Positions 5,980-8,123 of a stretch of 8,123 bases of DNA are shown one piece after another. The stretch comes from an uncultured Paracoccaceae bacterium (GTDB taxonomy: Bacteria > Pseudomonadota > Alphaproteobacteria > Rhodobacterales > Rhodobacteraceae). Below the pieces are notes generated by a model. It worked only from the letters and a program-made list of their open reading frames with translations. It was not told the DNA's origin and made no database searches. Within the stretch, counting starts at the first letter, position 1, and each line of letters begins with the position of its first letter. The stretch is taken from NCBI GenBank assembly GCA_937927675.1, contig CALBSG010000133.1:1-8123 (forward strand), written 5' to 3'. Made by a program: the position numbers and the translations under genes.

Positions 5980-6483
5980 ATGGAGAATCCGCCACTTTCC
6001 GCCGCCACAGACACGGTCAAACCCATGGATGACCGCTGGCGCCAGACCCATTTGGGGCGCTTGCTGGGCCATGCCATGCGGCGGTTTGACGAACGGGTGC
6101 TGCACCTGATGGCCCACAACGAGGGCGTGCCGCTGGCCTTGGCCAACCTGGCCGCCCGTGACCAGATCAGCGCGGCGCATGTGCACATCACGCGTCACCT
6201 GGCGCTCGAAGGTTCGCGCCTGACCGATCTGGCCCAGGCCGCAGGCATGAGCAAGCAGGCCATGGGCGATCTGGTGGACCAGTGCGCAGCTTGGGGCTTG
6301 GTGCAAAGGCAAACCGATGTGCTGGATGCGCGTGCCAAACGCGTGGTGTTCACGGCGGACGGGCTGGCCTGGTTGCGAGCCTTCAAGGATGCGGTGGCAC
6401 AAGCCGAGGCCGAGTTTCGCCAGGCGGTGGGCCCCGATGTGGCGACGGTGGTGGCTTTGGGGCTGGAGGCTTATGCGCATTGA
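5980..6483 (+). CDS. MarR-like winged-helix transcriptional regulator
   Basis: A 167-aa protein with the MarR-family layout. An N-terminal helical dimerisation part (about 17-60) is followed by a winged helix-turn-helix: LTDLAQAAGMSKQAMGDLVDQ (about 81-101, turn at AAGMS), then a wing, AWGLVQRQTDVLDARAKRVV (104-123), with the family's Asp-Xaa-Arg-Xaa-Lys-Arg pattern. C-terminal helices complete the dimer interface. The start is uncertain: the ATG at 5980 has AAGG only 1 nt upstream, too close for a usual ribosome-binding site, and the next in-frame ATG (6025) has none, so the first is kept. The gene is divergent from recA and shares its control region. The ligand and targets cannot be read from sequence. 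A MarR-like gene next to recA is, as I recall, seen in Comamonadaceae. Confidence 0.85.
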   Translation: MENPPLSAATDTVKPMDDRWRQTHLGRLLGHAMRRFDERVLHLMAHNEGVPLALANLAARDQISAAHVHITRHLALEGSRLTDLAQAAGMSKQAMGDLVDQCAAWGLVQRQTDVLDARAKRVVFTADGLAWLRAFKDAVAQAEAEFRQAVGPDVATVVALGLEAYAH

Positions 6484-6532
6484 GGCCACGCTGGGGTGGC
6501 AACGCGTCAGCCAGCACCCCGGTACCTGACAC

Positions 6533-6538
6533 TAAAAT
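6533..6538 (+). promoter_or_regulatory. Candidate -10 box for the two-component operon
   Basis: TAAAAT (5/6 to TATAAT) in the context GACACTAAAATC, within the 117-bp gap before the response regulator. No good -35 is seen 17 nt upstream. The rest of the gap has no clear terminator. Confidence 0.35.
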
Positions 6539-6589
6539 CACCCCCAAGCGCCCGGATAGATAACCTCACAAGCCAGCATCTACTACAAC

Positions 6590-6594
6590 AGGAG
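6590..6594 (+). promoter_or_regulatory. Ribosome-binding site of the response regulator gene
   Basis: AGGAG, 6 nt before the ATG at 6601. It decides this start over an in-frame ATG at 6496, which would add 35 unrelated residues ahead of the conserved MRILIAEDD. Confidence 0.85.
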
Positions 6595-6600
6595 ACAGCC

Positions 6601-7275
6601 ATGCGAATTCTCATTGCCGAAGACGATCAGGTGCTTGCCGATGGCTTGTTGCGTACCCTGCGCAATGCCGGTGCGGCGGTGGACCATGTGGCCAGTGGCA
6701 GCGAGGCCGATGCCGCCCTCATGACCAACAACGAATTTGACTTGTTGATCCTGGACTTGGGCTTGCCCCGCATGCATGGCTTGGAAGTGCTCAAGCGTTT
6801 GCGCTCCCGGGGTTCTGTTTTGCCTGTGCTCATCCTGACGGCGGCCGACAGCGTGGAAGAGCGCGTCAAAGGCTTGGATTACGGTGCGGACGACTACATG
6901 GCCAAGCCCTTCAGCTTGCAAGAGCTGGAAGCGCGTGTGCGTGCCCTGACCCGTCGTGGCATGGGCGGTGCCACCTCGCAAATCAAGCACGGTCCTTTGA
7001 TTTACGACCAGTCCGGTCGCGTGGCCACCATCGACGGCAAGATGGTCGAGCTGTCCGCCCGTGAATTGGGCCTGCTTGAAGTTTTGTTGCAACGCGCAGG
7101 CCGTTTGGTCAGCAAAGACCAGTTGGTCGAGCGTCTGTGCGAATGGGGCGAAGAGGTCAGCAACAACGCGATCGAGGTGTACATCCACCGCTTGCGCAAG
7201 AAGATCGAAAAAGGCCCGATCCGCATCGCCACGGTGCGCGGCTTGGGTTATTGCCTCGAAAAAATCCCTGGCTGA
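6601..7275 (+). CDS. OmpR/TctD-type two-component response regulator
   Basis: A 224-aa cytosolic DNA-binding response regulator. The receiver domain (1 to about 118) has the acidic pair Asp8-Asp9, the phospho-acceptor Asp52 in LDLGLP, Thr80 in LILTAAD and Lys102 in AKPFS, so it should be phosphorylatable. The C-terminal OmpR/PhoB winged helix (about 128-221) shows VELSARELGLLEVLLQRAG, the recognition helix SNNAIEVYIHRLRKKI (187-202) and the wing hairpin IATVRGLGYCL. The closest well-known relatives are TctD and QseB. One small oddity is His59 in PRMHG, where most relatives have Asp. It is followed after 49 bp by the histidine kinase on the same strand, so the two form one operon and the kinase is the likely phosphodonor. 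The targets are unknown. Confidence 0.95.
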   Translation: MRILIAEDDQVLADGLLRTLRNAGAAVDHVASGSEADAALMTNNEFDLLILDLGLPRMHGLEVLKRLRSRGSVLPVLILTAADSVEERVKGLDYGADDYMAKPFSLQELEARVRALTRRGMGGATSQIKHGPLIYDQSGRVATIDGKMVELSARELGLLEVLLQRAGRLVSKDQLVERLCEWGEEVSNNAIEVYIHRLRKKIEKGPIRIATVRGLGYCLEKIPG

Positions 7276-7324
7276 TCGTGTCGGGCTTGCACACCCACAC
7301 CTTGGCCTGAGTGCCCACTGAGCC

Positions 7325-8123
7325 ATGAAGTCCAAGGGCTGGAGCGTCAAGTTTTTCAAACGTGAACAGCGTTCGCTGTTCGGGGAGATCCTCGACTGGA
7401 TGTTGACCCCGCTGCTGTTGCTGTGGCCCATCAGCCTGGCCTTGACCTGGCTGGTGGCGCAGGGTCTGGCCAACAAGCCCTTTGACCGTGCCATGGTCTA
7501 CAACGTGCAGGCCTTGGCGCAACAGGTCAAGCTGGGGCCCGACAAAAAAGTCCAGTTCAACCTGCCTCAGCCCGCCAGCGAATTGCTGCGTGCCGATGAA
7601 ACAGACCTCGTTTATTACCAAGTGCGCGGGGCCAACAACGAGCACCTGAGCGGTGACCGCGATGTACCCATGCCGCCCGATGAAGAGGACAAAGGCAGCA
7701 GCTACGAAGTGCACATCCGCGACGACGAAATGCGCGGCCTGGAAGTGCGCGTGGCCTACACCTGGATCCGTCTGGACGCCGATGGCAAACGGCCGGCCTT
7801 GGTGCAGGTGGCCGAGACGCGCGAGAAACGCTCAGTCTTGGCGGCTGAGATCATCAAAGGGGTGATGCTGCCCCAGTTTGCCCTTTTGCCTTTGGCCGTG
7901 CTCCTCGTGTGGCTGGCCCTGGTCCGCGGCATCAAGCCTTTGTCCGAGCTCGAAGAACGCATCCGAGCCCGCAAGCCCGATGACCTGAGCCCGCTCGACG
8001 ACAAGGCCGTGCCCATGGAGGTGGCGCCTTTGGTGCTGTCGGTGAATGACCTGCTGGAGCGGCTGAAAGACTCTATCGTCACGCAAAAGCGTTTTCTGGC
8101 CGATGCGGCGCACCAGCTCAAGA
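7325..8123 (+). CDS. TctE-type sensor histidine kinase, N-terminal part (cut by window end)
   Basis: An open frame of 266 codons runs off the right edge; no stop is reached. The protein would be an inner-membrane sensor kinase. A basic N-terminus precedes a first membrane helix (about 28-46, TPLLLLWPISLALTWLV). Then comes a periplasmic region of about 130 residues fitting the 2CSK_N sensor domain of TctE-like kinases. A second helix (about 181-200, PQFALLPLAVLLVWLALV) leads to a linker with IKPLSELEERI and DLSPLDDKAVP. The sequence ends in the dimerisation H-box, RFLADAAHQLK, with the phospho-acceptor His263; the catalytic ATPase domain lies outside the window. An in-frame TGA at 7319 makes the ATG at 7325 the first possible ATG start; its ribosome-binding site is poor, which suggests coupling to the response regulator upstream. 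TctE senses tricarboxylates, but the ligand here cannot be inferred. Confidence 0.93.
   Translation, partial: MKSKGWSVKFFKREQRSLFGEILDWMLTPLLLLWPISLALTWLVAQGLANKPFDRAMVYNVQALAQQVKLGPDKKVQFNLPQPASELLRADETDLVYYQVRGANNEHLSGDRDVPMPPDEEDKGSSYEVHIRDDEMRGLEVRVAYTWIRLDADGKRPALVQVAETREKRSVLAAEIIKGVMLPQFALLPLAVLLVWLALVRGIKPLSELEERIRARKPDDLSPLDDKAVPMEVAPLVLSVNDLLERLKDSIVTQKRFLADAAHQLK

Noticed and set aside
6485..6500. GCCAC / GTGGC hairpin after the MarR-like gene as a terminator
   Set aside because: Only 5 bp of stem and no T-run follows.
6496..6600. Response regulator start at 6496
   Set aside because: The receiver domain begins at 6601 directly after AGGAG; the upstream part is intergenic with promoter-like sequence.
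6583..7494. A 303-codon open frame on the - strand opposite the response regulator
   Set aside because: It is antisense to a clear OmpR-type gene and shows no recognisable domain.
7157..8121. Open frames on the - strand opposite the right end
   Set aside because: The + strand frame from 7325 is a clear sensor kinase with membrane helices and an H-box; the others are its shadows.
1..8123. Mobile element, CRISPR array, tRNA or phage signs
   Set aside because: No transposase, integrase, spaced repeats, terminal inverted repeats or cloverleaf-like sequence was seen.

Overview
The window looks like two pieces of proteobacterial chromosome joined inside recA. The left part (about 1-5140) carries genes and a gene order typical of Alphaproteobacteria, most like Rhodobacteraceae. 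The right part (about 5265-8123) looks like Betaproteobacteria, most like Comamonadaceae (Burkholderiales). These taxon calls rest on remembered family sequence signatures and gene order; no database search was run. The most economical reading is a metagenome contig with a chimeric join at the most conserved part of recA. A real inter-class recombination is possible but less likely.

Layout, left part: the 3' end of typA (BipA ribosome-associated GTPase, + strand) ends at a strong bidirectional terminator. Converging on it from the - strand is a YafJ-like class II glutamine amidotransferase. Upstream of that on the same strand are a DUF1330 protein and alaS (alanyl-tRNA synthetase). The alaS stop and the DUF1330 start are 1 nt apart, so these two are probably co-translated. 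A GC-rich hairpin separates DUF1330 from the amidotransferase. alaS has a clear ribosome-binding site and a candidate promoter, and lies just beyond the recA terminator.

Middle: recA (- strand, 345 aa) is an intact reading frame. Its N-terminal ~190 residues are Burkholderiales-like and its last ~110 residues Rhodobacteraceae-like, with the switch inside the near-invariant L2 / ATPase-core segment.

Right part: upstream of recA is a 142-bp divergent control region with an SOS (LexA) box candidate, overlapping promoters on both strands and an extra inverted repeat. It is followed on the + strand by a MarR-like winged-helix regulator, an OmpR/TctD-type response regulator and a TctE-type sensor histidine kinase. 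The kinase is cut by the window end just after its phospho-acceptor histidine.

No mobile elements, CRISPR arrays, tRNAs or rRNAs were seen. Apart from the recA join, the genes are ordinary housekeeping and regulatory genes. I see no convincing new biological system here.
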